From: Campylobacter coli
Lineage (GTDB): Bacteria > Campylobacterota > Campylobacteria > Campylobacterales > Campylobacteraceae
Length of the DNA: 64,000 nucleotides
Reading direction: 5' to 3'
NCBI GenBank assembly: GCA_039516895.1
Contig: CP154437.1
Coordinates: 124,001 to 188,000, forward strand
Shown here: positions 45,971 through 55,028 of the stretch, piece after piece
Position numbering within the stretch: the first letter of the stretch is position 1
Layout of the letters: each line of letters begins with the position of its first letter
Translations under genes and position numbers: made by a program
Notes under the pieces: model-generated
What the model was told of the DNA's origin: nothing
Seen by the model: only the letters and a program-made list of their open reading frames with translations
Database searches by the model: none

Positions 45971-45989
45971 ATAATGATAATATATATCA
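45971..45989. promoter_or_regulatory. Fur-box-like site at the chuA promoter
   Basis: AATAATGATAATATATATC agrees with the 19-base consensus at 15 positions. It overlaps the -10 region (TATATT) of chuA on the minus strand, as expected for repression by Fur under iron-replete conditions. Confidence 0.65.
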
Positions 45990-46085
45990 TAATATTTGAA
46001 GAGAAAATTTATCCTTTATCAACTTAAATTAGAATAAATTTTTGAAAATTAAATGATTTTAATCTTTTTAAGTCCTTTTTAATTT

Positions 46086-46101
46086 GATAATTGATACCAT
46101 T
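46086..46101. promoter_or_regulatory. Second Fur-box-like site before chuZ
   Basis: GATAATTGATACCATT matches 12 of 16 Fur-consensus positions. It lies about 47 bases before the chuZ start and upstream of a possible -10 TATAAA (46122-46127). Confidence 0.45.
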
Positions 46102-46147
46102 TTTAGCTTGATATTTTATTCTATAAAAATTAAAGAAAGGGTAAAAA

Positions 46148-46903
46148 ATGAGTTTTGAAAGTATTATTTCTCATATGAATGATCACCATCAATCTAATTT
46201 GATCGATCTTTGTAAAAAATTTGGAGCAGTGAAAGATCCTAAAGAAGTAAGATTGGTCGGAGTTGATTTTGAGGGCTTAGATATAGCTTATAATGATAAT
46301 GAAAATTTACGCATAGAATTTCCTAAAAAAGCAAATGAAGAAACCCTTAAAGATGCTATTATTGCACTTTGTATGAGTGCAAAGACTAAAAAGGATCTTA
46401 GTGGGGTAGCAAAAGAAGCAAAAGAGTTTATGTTGAGCTTTAATTCGGTTTCTTTAGCGACTTTAAATGCGGATAAGGAAGTGGTTTGTTCTTATGCGCC
46501 ATTTGTAAATACTTCATGGGGAAATTATATTTATATCAGTGAAGTAAGTGAGCATTTTAATAATATCAAAGAAAATCCAAACAATATAGAAATAATGTTT
46601 TTAGAGGATGAGAGCAAGGCAGCTTCTGTTATACTTCGTAAAAGATTGCGTTATAGGGTTAAGGCTAGTTTTATCGAGCGTGGGGAAATGTTTGATAAAA
46701 TTTATGATGAGTTTGAAAAACAAACAGGTGGAGAAGGTGGAATAAAAACTATACGCAATATGCTTGATTTTCATCTTGTAAAACTTGAATTTCAAAAGGG
46801 TCGTTTTGTAAAAGGTTTTGGACAAGCTTATGATATAGAAAATGAAAATGTAACCCATGTGGGTGCAAATAGTAGCCCACATAAATTCCCGCATAAACAC
46901 TAA
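46148..46903 (+). CDS. chuZ: Haem oxygenase, HugZ family
   Basis: This 251-residue protein belongs to the HugZ/ChuZ family of iron-releasing haem oxygenases, with a flavin-reductase-like split-barrel fold. SLATLNADKEVVCSYAPFV is the barrel start, and the C-terminus carries a histidine-rich tail (SSPHKFPHKH) that supplies haem-binding histidines. It degrades haem brought in by ChuABCD and is divergently transcribed from chuA across a shared control region. Confidence 0.92.
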   Translation: MSFESIISHMNDHHQSNLIDLCKKFGAVKDPKEVRLVGVDFEGLDIAYNDNENLRIEFPKKANEETLKDAIIALCMSAKTKKDLSGVAKEAKEFMLSFNSVSLATLNADKEVVCSYAPFVNTSWGNYIYISEVSEHFNNIKENPNNIEIMFLEDESKAASVILRKRLRYRVKASFIERGEMFDKIYDEFEKQTGGEGGIKTIRNMLDFHLVKLEFQKGRFVKGFGQAYDIENENVTHVGANSSPHKFPHKH

Positions 46904-46904
46904 T

Positions 46905-46930
46905 CATTAGTCTTGTTTTCAAGACTAATG
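46905..46930. terminator. Bidirectional terminator between chuZ and prfA
   Basis: Perfect 11-base arms (46905-46915 and 46920-46930) around TTTT lie exactly between the convergent stops. The hairpin has A/T tails on both sides, so it can serve both genes. Confidence 0.8.
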
Positions 46931-46933
46931 AAA

Positions 46934-48001
46934 TTATAAATTCTGCTCTTGTAATGATTCTGCTTGATAGTGTGCTATTAAAGGTTCGATAACTTCATCA
47001 AAAAGTCCATCTTGCAAAATAGCATCCAAACGATATAGGGTAAGATTGATGCGATGGTCGCTGATGCGATTTTGTGGAAAATTATAAGTGCGTATGCGTT
47101 CGCTTCTATCTCCACTTCCTACTTGGGATTTTCTTGCTTCGCTTTCTTGTGCCAAGCGTTCGCTTTCTTGCATTTCGTAAAGTCTTGCTTTTAAGACTTT
47201 CATAGCACTTTCTTTATTTTTATGTTGACTTTTTCCATCTTGATTGACTACAACTATACCTGTAGGAAGGTGAGTGATTCTAACAGCAGAATCAGTAGTA
47301 TTTACACTTTGTCCTCCGTGTCCTGAAGAGCGCATAACATCTATCTTAAGATCATTAGGGTTGATTTCTATCTCTATATCATCTACTTCAGGCATAACCG
47401 CTATAGTTATAGCAGAAGTGTGTATGCGTCCTTGAGATTCAGTTTGTGGAACGCGTTGAACGCGATGTGTTCCACCTTCATACTTCAGTCTTGAGAAAGC
47501 TCCCGCACCTTTAACTAGCATGATAATTTCTTTAAAACCACCTACACTTCCTTCGCTAGAGCTAACGATTTCAAGTTTATAGCCACGATTTTCAGCATAT
47601 CTTGCATAGGCTTTAACAAGATCGCCTACAAATAAAGAAGCCTCATCTCCACCCGTTCCTGCACGAATTTCAAGAAAAATATTTCTTTCATCATTCGGAT
47701 CTTTGGGTAGTAACAAAATTTTAAGTTCTTCTTCGAGCTTAGGCTTTAACTCTTCTAAATTTTTTAACTCTTCTTTTGCGAGCTCTCCAAGTTCAGCATC
47801 ATTAAGTAGAGTTTTATTTTCTTCTATGCTATCTAGAGTTTTTAGGTATTCTTTAGCTTTTAAGACGATAGGTTCTAAATTCTTTTGTTCTTTAGAAAGT
47901 GCAGTCATTTTACTGATATCGCTGATGATATCAGAACTACTAAGAAGAGAATTTAACTCTTCAAAGCGTTTTAAAAAAGGATCTAGTTTACTAGCTAACA
48001 T
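46934..48001 (-). CDS. prfA: Peptide chain release factor 1
   Basis: The 355-residue factor reads UAA and UAG and has the GGQ tripeptide in [14 protein letters not shown]. The codon-recognition PxT-type segment (PQTES) is present near residue 185. It is encoded just downstream of rpsT. Confidence 0.95.
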   Translation of the reverse strand: MLASKLDPFLKRFEELNSLLSSSDIISDISKMTALSKEQKNLEPIVLKAKEYLKTLDSIEENKTLLNDAELGELAKEELKNLEELKPKLEEELKILLLPKDPNDERNIFLEIRAGTGGDEASLFVGDLVKAYARYAENRGYKLEIVSSSEGSVGGFKEIIMLVKGAGAFSRLKYEGGTHRVQRVPQTESQGRIHTSAITIAVMPEVDDIEIEINPNDLKIDVMRSSGHGGQSVNTTDSAVRITHLPTGIVVVNQDGKSQHKNKESAMKVLKARLYEMQESERLAQESEARKSQVGSGDRSERIRTYNFPQNRISDHRINLTLYRLDAILQDGLFDEVIEPLIAHYQAESLQEQNL

Positions 48002-48017
48002 TAAAAATTATGAAAGA

Positions 48018-48281
48018 TTATGCAATTTTATTTACTAGAAGAGCTAGGCGACTTACACGACGAGAAGCTGTTTGTTTTTTAAGAAATCCACGACTTACCA
48101 TAGCGTGAATGCTTTTGTTTGCTATTTTTAAAGCTTCGTTAGCAGCGTTTTTATCGTTTTTAGCAGCAGCTTCTCTTACAGCTTTAGTGATATTTTTAAG
48201 TCTTGTTCTATAAAATCTATTTCTTTCTGTTTTTTTGATAGTTTGTCTTGCTCTTTTTTCAGCAGATTTATGGTTTGCCAT
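48018..48281 (-). CDS. rpsT: 30S ribosomal protein S20
   Basis: This 87-residue, strongly basic helical protein begins [14 protein letters not shown] and contains [14 protein letters not shown], typical of S20, which binds 16S rRNA early in 30S assembly. It precedes prfA by 16 bases. Confidence 0.95.
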   Translation of the reverse strand: MANHKSAEKRARQTIKKTERNRFYRTRLKNITKAVREAAAKNDKNAANEALKIANKSIHAMVSRGFLKKQTASRRVSRLALLVNKIA

Positions 48282-48357
48282 TTATTTTCCTTTTTTGAAA
48301 TTAAAGACTAAATTATATAAGAATAAAATTTAAAAATATATTAATTTAAGCAAAATT

Positions 48358-48858
48358 TCAAAATAAATTTATCAAGTCTTTATCCCAAAAGACTAAATCA
48401 AATTTAAGTAAAAAACCATAAATCACTGCACTTAAAAGTCCTGCAAACAATCCTGCTAGCATATCATCTAGCATAACACCGAGTCCGCCTTTGGTTTTTT
48501 TATCGATTTTTCCTATGATAGAAGGTTTTGTGATATCAAAAATACGGAAAAACACAAAGGCCATAAAAAAATTCAGTAAAGAATTAGCACCACTTGCAGC
48601 GATAGCACACGCTAGAAAAACTCCTGCAACTTCATCAATTACTATATGTTTATCATCGTGAATCCCTGTTTTTCTTTCATAATCATCAATCACTCTTATA
48701 CTGGCAATAAAAATCAAAATACTCAGTAAAAATAAGGTAGTGATTCCTAAGTATTTTAGTATAAAAAAAGCAGGAATCAAAGCCGCTAAAGTTCCAAAAG
48801 TTCCTGGTGCTTTTTTTGCACATCCTGAGTAAAAAAAAGTTAAAAAAAGTTTTTGCAT
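48358..48858 (-). CDS. pgpA: Phosphatidylglycerophosphatase A
   Basis: The 166-residue membrane protein has the PgpA motif APGTFGTLAA near the start and the acidic DEVAGVFLA and LDDMLAGL segments, which lie at the catalytic face. It makes phosphatidylglycerol from its phosphate form. It follows the ATP-sulfurylase-like gene by nine bases. Confidence 0.92.
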   Translation of the reverse strand: MQKLFLTFFYSGCAKKAPGTFGTLAALIPAFFILKYLGITTLFLLSILIFIASIRVIDDYERKTGIHDDKHIVIDEVAGVFLACAIAASGANSLLNFFMAFVFFRIFDITKPSIIGKIDKKTKGGLGVMLDDMLAGLFAGLLSAVIYGFLLKFDLVFWDKDLINLF

Positions 48859-48867
48859 TGTTTCCTT

Positions 48868-50028
48868 TCAAACCATATAAGACATTTGATGAGTTTCTAA
48901 AAGCTTTTGATAAAATTCTTCATCGCTTTTATATTCTAAAATTCCATCTGTTGCGAAAAGATCATTATAGATTTTTTGCAAATTTTTAAATCGATTAGGA
49001 AAAATAGAAGATAAGATAATACTTGAAACTTCTTTTCGCATAAAAACAGCAGGGGGTATAATACCTGCTCTTAGCAATTCTTTTAAGGATTGAGAATTAT
49101 AATGTAAATGATGATGGCATCCATGAGGGCAAGATCGAGTACTTACTATCATACGACACGCATCGCAAAATACAAATTCAGGTAAAACAATCACTTCTAT
49201 ATCATAATCTTTAGAAAAATCATCTAGTATGGTTTTAGGTTGATTATCATCATAAAACATTCCAAGTCCTGTGTGATTTTGCCCTACGACAAGTTTAGTA
49301 CATCCAAGACTCTTGGCTAAAATGCTTTCTAGACTAGGATTTAAATGAGCGTGAAAAAGATTGATATCTTTAAGCGGGAAGATGAAAATTCTATCCGGTG
49401 GCAAATAATTTTGAATAAATTTTTTCAAATAATTTTGTTTCAAATCAAAATCAAAGCCATTTGCGTCAAAAGATTCTACAAGAAAAACAACAACCAAATC
49501 CGCCTTATCTATAGTCCAGCGAAACATTCTTTCATGTGCTCTATGCAAAGGATCAAAGCTTGAAACTATAGCAGTAATTTTATGGGCATTAAGATTTTCT
49601 TTGGTTTTATGAAATTCTTCTTTGATTTTTTGAATTGTAGAATTATAAATTTCTATTTCTCCACCGATGCAAATTTCACCCATATTATCTAAAGAGCAAG
49701 TATGTGGGCTAAAGATATTGGAAAAATTTTTATCATTTTTAAATTTGCTTTTAAGTGTGATATTTCCCACCGTTTCATCATTAAGGATAAGATCGATTTT
49801 GCTTCCTATGCGAATGTCTTTAATGAATTCTTCTGAAATTTTTGGAGCAAAGGACAAAGGATAAGGAAAACTTTCTTTATCGGATTTACCCGTTTTAAGA
49901 ATTTGTTTTGTTTCATGTTCATCCATTAAATGGGTGCAACTTCCAAGCAAACCTTCTTTGATAAGAGAAAGAATGCCTAGTTCATTTTTATCTATAACGA
50001 TACTTTTATTTTTTTTTGCTGATTTCAT
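48868..50028 (-). CDS. ATP-sulfurylase-like protein with altered active site
   Basis: The 386-residue protein follows the whole sulfate adenylyltransferase fold: PUA-like N-terminus, nucleotidylyltransferase core with the HXXH motif (DPLHRAHE, about 165), and a C-terminal zinc-type site CDACRMI...CPHGCHHH followed by IIPPAVFMRKEV. Key residues differ: the canonical QxRN before HxxH is SSFD, the GRDH loop is GQNH, and the SGT(K/R) segment is NSQSLK. Sulfate binding looks lost, so a different nucleotidyl transfer or regulatory role is likely. It overlaps the HP1021-type gene by 23 bases. Confidence 0.82.
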   Translation of the reverse strand: MKSAKKNKSIVIDKNELGILSLIKEGLLGSCTHLMDEHETKQILKTGKSDKESFPYPLSFAPKISEEFIKDIRIGSKIDLILNDETVGNITLKSKFKNDKNFSNIFSPHTCSLDNMGEICIGGEIEIYNSTIQKIKEEFHKTKENLNAHKITAIVSSFDPLHRAHERMFRWTIDKADLVVVFLVESFDANGFDFDLKQNYLKKFIQNYLPPDRIFIFPLKDINLFHAHLNPSLESILAKSLGCTKLVVGQNHTGLGMFYDDNQPKTILDDFSKDYDIEVIVLPEFVFCDACRMIVSTRSCPHGCHHHLHYNSQSLKELLRAGIIPPAVFMRKEVSSIILSSIFPNRFKNLQKIYNDLFATDGILEYKSDEEFYQKLLETHQMSYMV

Positions 50029-50893
50029 ATTTTTTCCTTTTCTCCCATAAAGACTTACGAGAAATTCCTAATTTCTTTGAAAGATCTGTATCAGGAAAGA
50101 CATTTTGATAATTTAAAATGATATATTTAACATATTCATCTATGGTTAAAATTTGATTACTATCGATATTTTTTTCATTATCATTAAGATTGATACACGG
50201 GAGTTCTAAATCTTCTATATTTGAATTAGTATGCAAAATAACGGATTTATTTTTGATAAATTCAAGCAATTTTTCACGCTCTAGCGGTTTTAAAACTTGA
50301 AAATTGCTCAAGAATAAAAGATTGTTTTCTGTTGGAAGTTTCATCGCTTTTTCTACTGAATTACTCACGGATAGATCAACATAAGAAAGAGTGATGTCGT
50401 ATTCGTTGATATAGTTAAACACAAAGGCATCAGCTGAACTTTGTTTGTTAGATTTTAAAACTACGGGGAGTTTTAATTTTTTATAGTTGTATTCTGGAAT
50501 TTTAACTGTTTCAAGTCTTGATTTGATATAGCTTTTATAAGCTTTATTCAATATAGAAAGCTTTTTAAAGTCTTGATAATGTTTGATTTTTCGTATCAAT
50601 TCTTCTATCATAAAAGGTTTTTGTATATAATCGCACGCACCAAGTTTTAAAGGATTTGAAACCGTGTCTGTGCTGATATAAGAAATAAGTAAAATAATAA
50701 TACTATGTTTAAATTCTGTAACTGCTTTTAAAAAATTGCTAGTATTGGTAGAAAGTAAAACAATATCATAATATTTTTCAGGGTTACGCTCATCAAAGGA
50801 ATTGATGATCTCGCAACTATAACCCACATCACTAAGTTTAATACTTATGCTTTGAGCCAGATAAATTTCATTTTCTATAATTAAAACTTTCAT
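50006..50893 (-). CDS. Atypical response regulator, HP1021 type (Cj1608-like)
   Basis: The 295-residue protein starts at the ATG at 50893, overlapping the ispDF stop by four bases; a TTG at 50905 is less likely. The receiver domain (1-120) has serine (S48) where phospho-aspartate is expected, and ENE instead of the acidic pair. A middle region (about 130-240) resembles a shrunken, ATP-site-lacking AAA-like domain. A Fis-type helix-turn-helix (LSKKLGISRKSLWEKRK) ends the protein. H. pylori HP1021 and its C. jejuni homologue are redox-responsive regulators of metabolism and replication initiation, also encoded next to ispDF. Confidence 0.85.
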   Translation of the reverse strand: MKVLIIENEIYLAQSISIKLSDVGYSCEIINSFDERNPEKYYDIVLLSTNTSNFLKAVTEFKHSIIILLISYISTDTVSNPLKLGACDYIQKPFMIEELIRKIKHYQDFKKLSILNKAYKSYIKSRLETVKIPEYNYKKLKLPVVLKSNKQSSADAFVFNYINEYDITLSYVDLSVSNSVEKAMKLPTENNLLFLSNFQVLKPLEREKLLEFIKNKSVILHTNSNIEDLELPCINLNDNEKNIDSNQILTIDEYVKYIILNYQNVFPDTDLSKKLGISRKSLWEKRKKYEISKKK

Positions 50894-52005
50894 ATTTTCG
50901 TCCAATCAAAATATTTTAAATTCGCACTTGCTAAAACAGCCATACCTTCTTTACGCCCTATAAAACCTAGCTTTTCAGTAGTAGTAGCTTTTATATTTAC
51001 TCTAAATTCATCGATATTGAGAGTATTTGCTATATTTTGGGCTATGGCTTCTTTAAAATCTTTAAGTTTTGGAGTTTGTGCCATCACGCAAATGTCTATA
51101 TTTACAAGTTCAAAGCCCAACTCCTTAACTTTTTTATACGCCTCTTTTAAAAGATTCATAGAATTTGCATTTTTAAATTTTTCATCCGTATCAGGAAAAA
51201 GTTCGCCTATATCTCCTAAACAAGCTGCACCCAAAATCGCATCGGTTAAAGAGTGAGCTAAAACATCTCCATCGCTGTGTGCTTTTAAGCCCATGGTAGG
51301 ATGAATTTCAACTCCACCTAAAAGCAAGGGGCGTTCTTCTCCAAATTCATGAACATCAAAACCATTTCCACAAAAGATTTCATTGCTTGGTCGAGGCAAA
51401 TCAAGCTTTTTAAGATCTTCTTTAAAGGTTATTTTTCTAGTATTTTCTTCACCTTCAACAAACCAAATTTTTCCGCCCATTGCAGATATAGCTGTGCTAT
51501 CATCTGTGAAATCTAAATTTTGATTTAAGGCTTGTTTGAGCAAGTGAGTGCGTGAAATTTGAGGAGTTTGAATGAGTTTGATTTTTTCTCTTTGCAAGGC
51601 TTCATTTTCAAAAAGCGTAGTATCTGCGACTTTTAAAGCCGGAGTGATACAATCTGCTTTATCTAAATTTTCAATCAAACGATCAAACAAGCTTTTGCTT
51701 ACTAAAACTCTTGCTACATCACTTACCATTACAAATTCGCTATCTATGGTTTCTAGGGCTTTTTTTAAGGATTCTGCTCTAGTGGCACCACCTTCAACAA
51801 ATTCATAATTTCTAGCAAATTTTTTCATATAAGAAGTATTACTAGAAGTAACAACTATTTTTTTAAAAGGATAAAAAGTGCTTAAATTCCGCGTAGCATA
51901 AAGCCATAAAGGATCATCGCCAAGGCGTAGAAATTGTTTTTTTACTCCCATATCAAAGCGAGTAGAATTTCCAGCTGCTAGCATAATCAAGCTAAGATTA
52001 GCCAT
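50890..52005 (-). CDS. ispDF: Bifunctional IspD/IspF isoprenoid enzyme
   Basis: This 371-residue fusion performs two steps of the methylerythritol phosphate pathway. The N-terminal cytidylyltransferase (about 1-210) has LMLAAGNSTRF-type residues and VMVSDVARVLV. The C-terminal cyclodiphosphate synthase (about 215-371) has the metal ligands in NGFDVHEFGE and LKAHSDGDVLAH. The fused form is typical of epsilonproteobacteria. It heads the run ispDF, regulator, sulfurylase-like, pgpA. Confidence 0.94.
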   Translation of the reverse strand: MANLSLIMLAAGNSTRFDMGVKKQFLRLGDDPLWLYATRNLSTFYPFKKIVVTSSNTSYMKKFARNYEFVEGGATRAESLKKALETIDSEFVMVSDVARVLVSKSLFDRLIENLDKADCITPALKVADTTLFENEALQREKIKLIQTPQISRTHLLKQALNQNLDFTDDSTAISAMGGKIWFVEGEENTRKITFKEDLKKLDLPRPSNEIFCGNGFDVHEFGEERPLLLGGVEIHPTMGLKAHSDGDVLAHSLTDAILGAACLGDIGELFPDTDEKFKNANSMNLLKEAYKKVKELGFELVNIDICVMAQTPKLKDFKEAIAQNIANTLNIDEFRVNIKATTTEKLGFIGRKEGMAVLASANLKYFDWTKI

Positions 52006-52124
52006 TTTTTCCCTTTGTTATAAATATTAATTTATATATAATGTTACCATATTATACACTTATAAAAAGCTAAATTTTATCATTTTATTAGTAAAATTGA
52101 TTTTTTAAAAGTTAAGGAAAAAAG

Positions 52125-53231
52125 ATGAAAGAGCAAATTTTAGAGAAATTAAAAAGTGTAAAATATCCTGGTTTTGATAAGGATATAGTGAGTTTTAATT
52201 TTGTAAAAGATATAAAAATCGAAAATGAAAATGTTAATGTTGAGCTTGAAATTGTTTCATCAAATCCGCAAGTAAGCGAAGAATTACGCAAAAATATTGA
52301 TGAAGCTTTAGCTTCTTTAAATTTGAAGAATTTACAAATTCATATCATTACTCCAAAAATTCCTGAAGAAAAAAGCAATTCAAGAAGTGGTAAAAATATC
52401 GCCCCTCAAGTAAAAAATTTCATCATGGTTTCAAGTGGAAAGGGTGGAGTAGGTAAGTCTACAACCACTGTAAATTTGGCTATTTCTATGGCTAAAATGG
52501 GAAAAAGAGTAGGGATTTTAGATGCGGATATTTATGGGCCAAATATCCCAAGGATGTTAGGCGAAACTAAAACTCAGCCTGAAGTGGTAGGGCAAAGATT
52601 AAAACCTATTTTAAGCCATGGTGTTTATATGATGAGTATGGGGGTTTTAATCGAAGAAGGTCAAGGGCTTATGTGGCGTGGAGCTATGATCATGAAAGCT
52701 ATCGAGCAATTACTTGCGGATGTGATTTGGCCTGAACTTGATGTATTATTTTTAGATATGCCTCCAGGAACAGGAGATGCGCAAATTACTTCGGCACAAA
52801 GTATTCCAATTACTGCAGGCGTTTGTGTAAGCACCCCACAAACCGTTTCTTTAGATGATAGTAAAAGAGCTTTAGATATGTTTAACAAACTTCACATTCC
52901 AATCGCCGGTGTGATAGAAAATATGAGTGGCTTTTTATGTCCTGATAATGGCAAAGAGTATGATATTTTTGGTAAAGGCACTGCAGAGGAAATGGCAAAA
53001 GCTTACAAGAGTGAAGTTTTAGCACAAATTCCTATAGAGATGATAGTAAGAGAAGGCGGAGATGAAGGAAAACCTGTAAGTTTTTATCATCCTGAAAGTG
53101 TAAGTGCAAAGCGTTATTTAATGGCGGCTGAAAAAATTTGGCAATTTATAGAAAAAATCAATAATGAAGGCGGTGCAGATAATTCTGCAATCCAACCTGT
53201 GATGAATGGAAAAAGTGCTTGTTCGCATTAA
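52125..53231 (+). CDS. mrp: Mrp/ApbC Fe-S carrier P-loop ATPase
   Basis: The 368-residue protein has an N-terminal DUF59-like domain (about 5-80) and a deviant Walker A SSGKGGVGKSTTT (about 103-115), with the Walker B-like DVLFLDMPPG. The C-terminal Fe-S-binding CxxC of many Mrp proteins is not in its usual form; single cysteines lie in SGFLCPDNG and near the end in KSACSH. It loads Fe-S clusters onto apoproteins. dapD follows 17 bases later. Confidence 0.9.
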   Translation: MKEQILEKLKSVKYPGFDKDIVSFNFVKDIKIENENVNVELEIVSSNPQVSEELRKNIDEALASLNLKNLQIHIITPKIPEEKSNSRSGKNIAPQVKNFIMVSSGKGGVGKSTTTVNLAISMAKMGKRVGILDADIYGPNIPRMLGETKTQPEVVGQRLKPILSHGVYMMSMGVLIEEGQGLMWRGAMIMKAIEQLLADVIWPELDVLFLDMPPGTGDAQITSAQSIPITAGVCVSTPQTVSLDDSKRALDMFNKLHIPIAGVIENMSGFLCPDNGKEYDIFGKGTAEEMAKAYKSEVLAQIPIEMIVREGGDEGKPVSFYHPESVSAKRYLMAAEKIWQFIEKINNEGGADNSAIQPVMNGKSACSH

Positions 53232-53248
53232 AATTTTAAGGAGAAAAA

Positions 53249-54412
53249 ATGATTATTAACACTAAAGAAGATTTTTTACTTTTAATTAAGCAAATTGAAC
53301 AAAAAAATGGATATAGAAAACCTAAAGCTTTTGGTATAGCAAGACTTGATCGTGGTCAGCTTAATAAAAATAAAATTTTACAAGCCAGTTTTGCTTTGGT
53401 AAATTATGAGCAAAATTTTGGTTCTGCGGCGATTATGCTTGAAGCTTTTATGCAAAGGGGTGTTGAGATTGATTTTGAAGCAAGTGAATTTGTGCAAATT
53501 CTTAAGCTTGAGGATATTGATTATGCGCTTGCTTGCTTTAAACCTTTTTTAGAAGAAGAGGGGCATAAAAATATCGATATTTTAAAGATTATCAAAGATA
53601 AATTTAAAGACGATGAATTTGCTTTTGTTTGTCTTTTTGAAGATAAAGAGCCTTTGAGCGTGGAAAGTGTTTATTTGAAACTTTATTTGCTTTCTACCAA
53701 AAAAGTTCCTTTAAGAAGTTTAAATTTAAATGGAGCTTTTGGGCTTTTAAGTAATGTAGCTTGGAGTGATGATAAGCCTATCGAGCTTGAGTATTTAAGA
53801 GAAAACGAAATGCGTTTAAAAATGAGCAATCAGTATCCAAAAATCGATTTTGTGGATAAATTCCCAAGATTTTTAGCACATATCATCCCTGAAGATAATA
53901 CAAGAATTTTAGAAAGCTCTAAGGTAAGAATGGGTGCATCTTTGGCTGCGGGTACTACAATCATGCCAGGTGCAAGCTATGTGAATTTTAACGCAGGAAC
54001 AACAGGGGCTTGTATGGTTGAAGGGCGTATAAGTTCGAGTGCTATCGTGGGTGAAGGCTCTGATGTGGGCGGCGGTGCATCGATTTTAGGTGTTTTAAGC
54101 GGAACAAGTGGAAATGCTATAAGTGTAGGCAAGGCGTGTCTTTTAGGTGCAAATTCAGTAACAGGAATTCCTTTGGGTGATAATTGTATCGTAGATGCGG
54201 GAATTGCAGTGCTTGAAGGAACGAAATTTTTACTTAAAGATCGTGAAGAGCTTGCTAAACTTAATCCTTATTTTGATTTTAGTAAAGAGATTTATAAGGG
54301 TATTGAGCTTAAGGGCTTAAATGGACTTCATTTCCGTCAAGACTCTATCAGCGGAGCGATGATAGTGTGCTTAAATAAAAAAGCGATCAAGCTTAACGAA
54401 GCTTTGCATTAA
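53249..54412 (+). CDS. dapD: Tetrahydrodipicolinate N-succinyltransferase
   Basis: The 387-residue enzyme makes N-succinyl-2-amino-6-oxopimelate in lysine and meso-diaminopimelate synthesis. The C-terminal half shows left-handed beta-helix hexapeptides (SSAIVGEGSDVGGGASIL, VSVGKACLLGANS-like steps). The long N-terminal domain is typical of the larger DapD form found in epsilonproteobacteria. Its product feeds MurE, encoded at 8486-9769. A terminator follows. Confidence 0.93.
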   Translation: MIINTKEDFLLLIKQIEQKNGYRKPKAFGIARLDRGQLNKNKILQASFALVNYEQNFGSAAIMLEAFMQRGVEIDFEASEFVQILKLEDIDYALACFKPFLEEEGHKNIDILKIIKDKFKDDEFAFVCLFEDKEPLSVESVYLKLYLLSTKKVPLRSLNLNGAFGLLSNVAWSDDKPIELEYLRENEMRLKMSNQYPKIDFVDKFPRFLAHIIPEDNTRILESSKVRMGASLAAGTTIMPGASYVNFNAGTTGACMVEGRISSSAIVGEGSDVGGGASILGVLSGTSGNAISVGKACLLGANSVTGIPLGDNCIVDAGIAVLEGTKFLLKDREELAKLNPYFDFSKEIYKGIELKGLNGLHFRQDSISGAMIVCLNKKAIKLNEALH

Positions 54413-54431
54413 TTCGCTCTAAATTATCAGC

Positions 54432-54456
54432 AAAAGCCTAAAATTAGGCTTTTTTG
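54432..54456 (+). terminator. dapD terminator
   Basis: Arms AAAAGCCTAA and TTAGGCTTTT with a two-base loop run directly into a T-tract, a strong intrinsic terminator. Confidence 0.8.
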
Positions 54457-54467
54457 TTTATTTTTCA

Positions 54468-55027
54468 TTAAAATATAAAATTCAAAGGTCTTTTATAAGA
54501 AGGGATATTATAAAATTTACCTAAAAAATCGTAATTGTCAAAAATATAAAGTTGATAATAAAGGAAAAAAAAGATATAAGCCAAACCTACACAAATACCT
54601 AGTAATGTAGTTATTATAAAAATAAGTTTTTTCCAAGTAAAATAAGAAATTTTCTTAAAGCAAAAATAAATAAATTTAAAAACAAAGACAAAACTAAACA
54701 ACACACAGCAAAGGCACTAAAGCTTAAATGCCCATCTAAAGGCAAGGTAAGCAAGAAAAACACACAAAGACAAAAGCAACCCCAAAATAAAAAGTATTTA
54801 TAAAATCTAAACTTTATATCTTTGAAATAACTTTTTTCCACACTAAAAATAAAGGGATATGAATTGCTAAATAAAAATAATAAATACTCGCTCGTTTAAA
54901 AATTTCCATGTTTGTATGAAAACCTAACATTGGTACTTCAAATATATTTTCTATATATTAAGATGAAAAACATCATTAATGCAGGGTAGATAAAAAAGAT
55001 CAGAAAGCCTAAAATGATATTTTTCAA
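54468..55027 (-). pseudogene. Decayed multi-pass membrane protein gene
   Basis: Starting at a TTG two bases after the hisI stop, four reading-frame pieces follow one another and overlap end to end: 55027-54938, about 54955-54833, 54841-54614 and 54704-54468. Each encodes hydrophobic, membrane-like sequence (for example LGFLIFFIYPALMMFF, YFYLAIHIPLFLVW, LSFSAFAVCCLVLSLFL, FIITTLLGICVGLAYIFFF). Reading through would give about 185 residues with several helices, so at least three frameshifts have broken the gene. No family recognised; its place suggests it once ended the his operon. Confidence 0.6.
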
Positions 55028-55028
55028 T

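Noticed and set aside
46601-46900. 99-residue minus-strand open frame opposite chuZ
   Set aside because: It ends in the coding region of a well-supported haem oxygenase and has shadow-like composition (Phe, Ile, Tyr rich).
49345-49563. Plus-strand open frame opposite the ATP-sulfurylase-like gene
   Set aside because: No ribosome-binding site and biased composition; it is a shadow of the conserved nucleotidyltransferase core.
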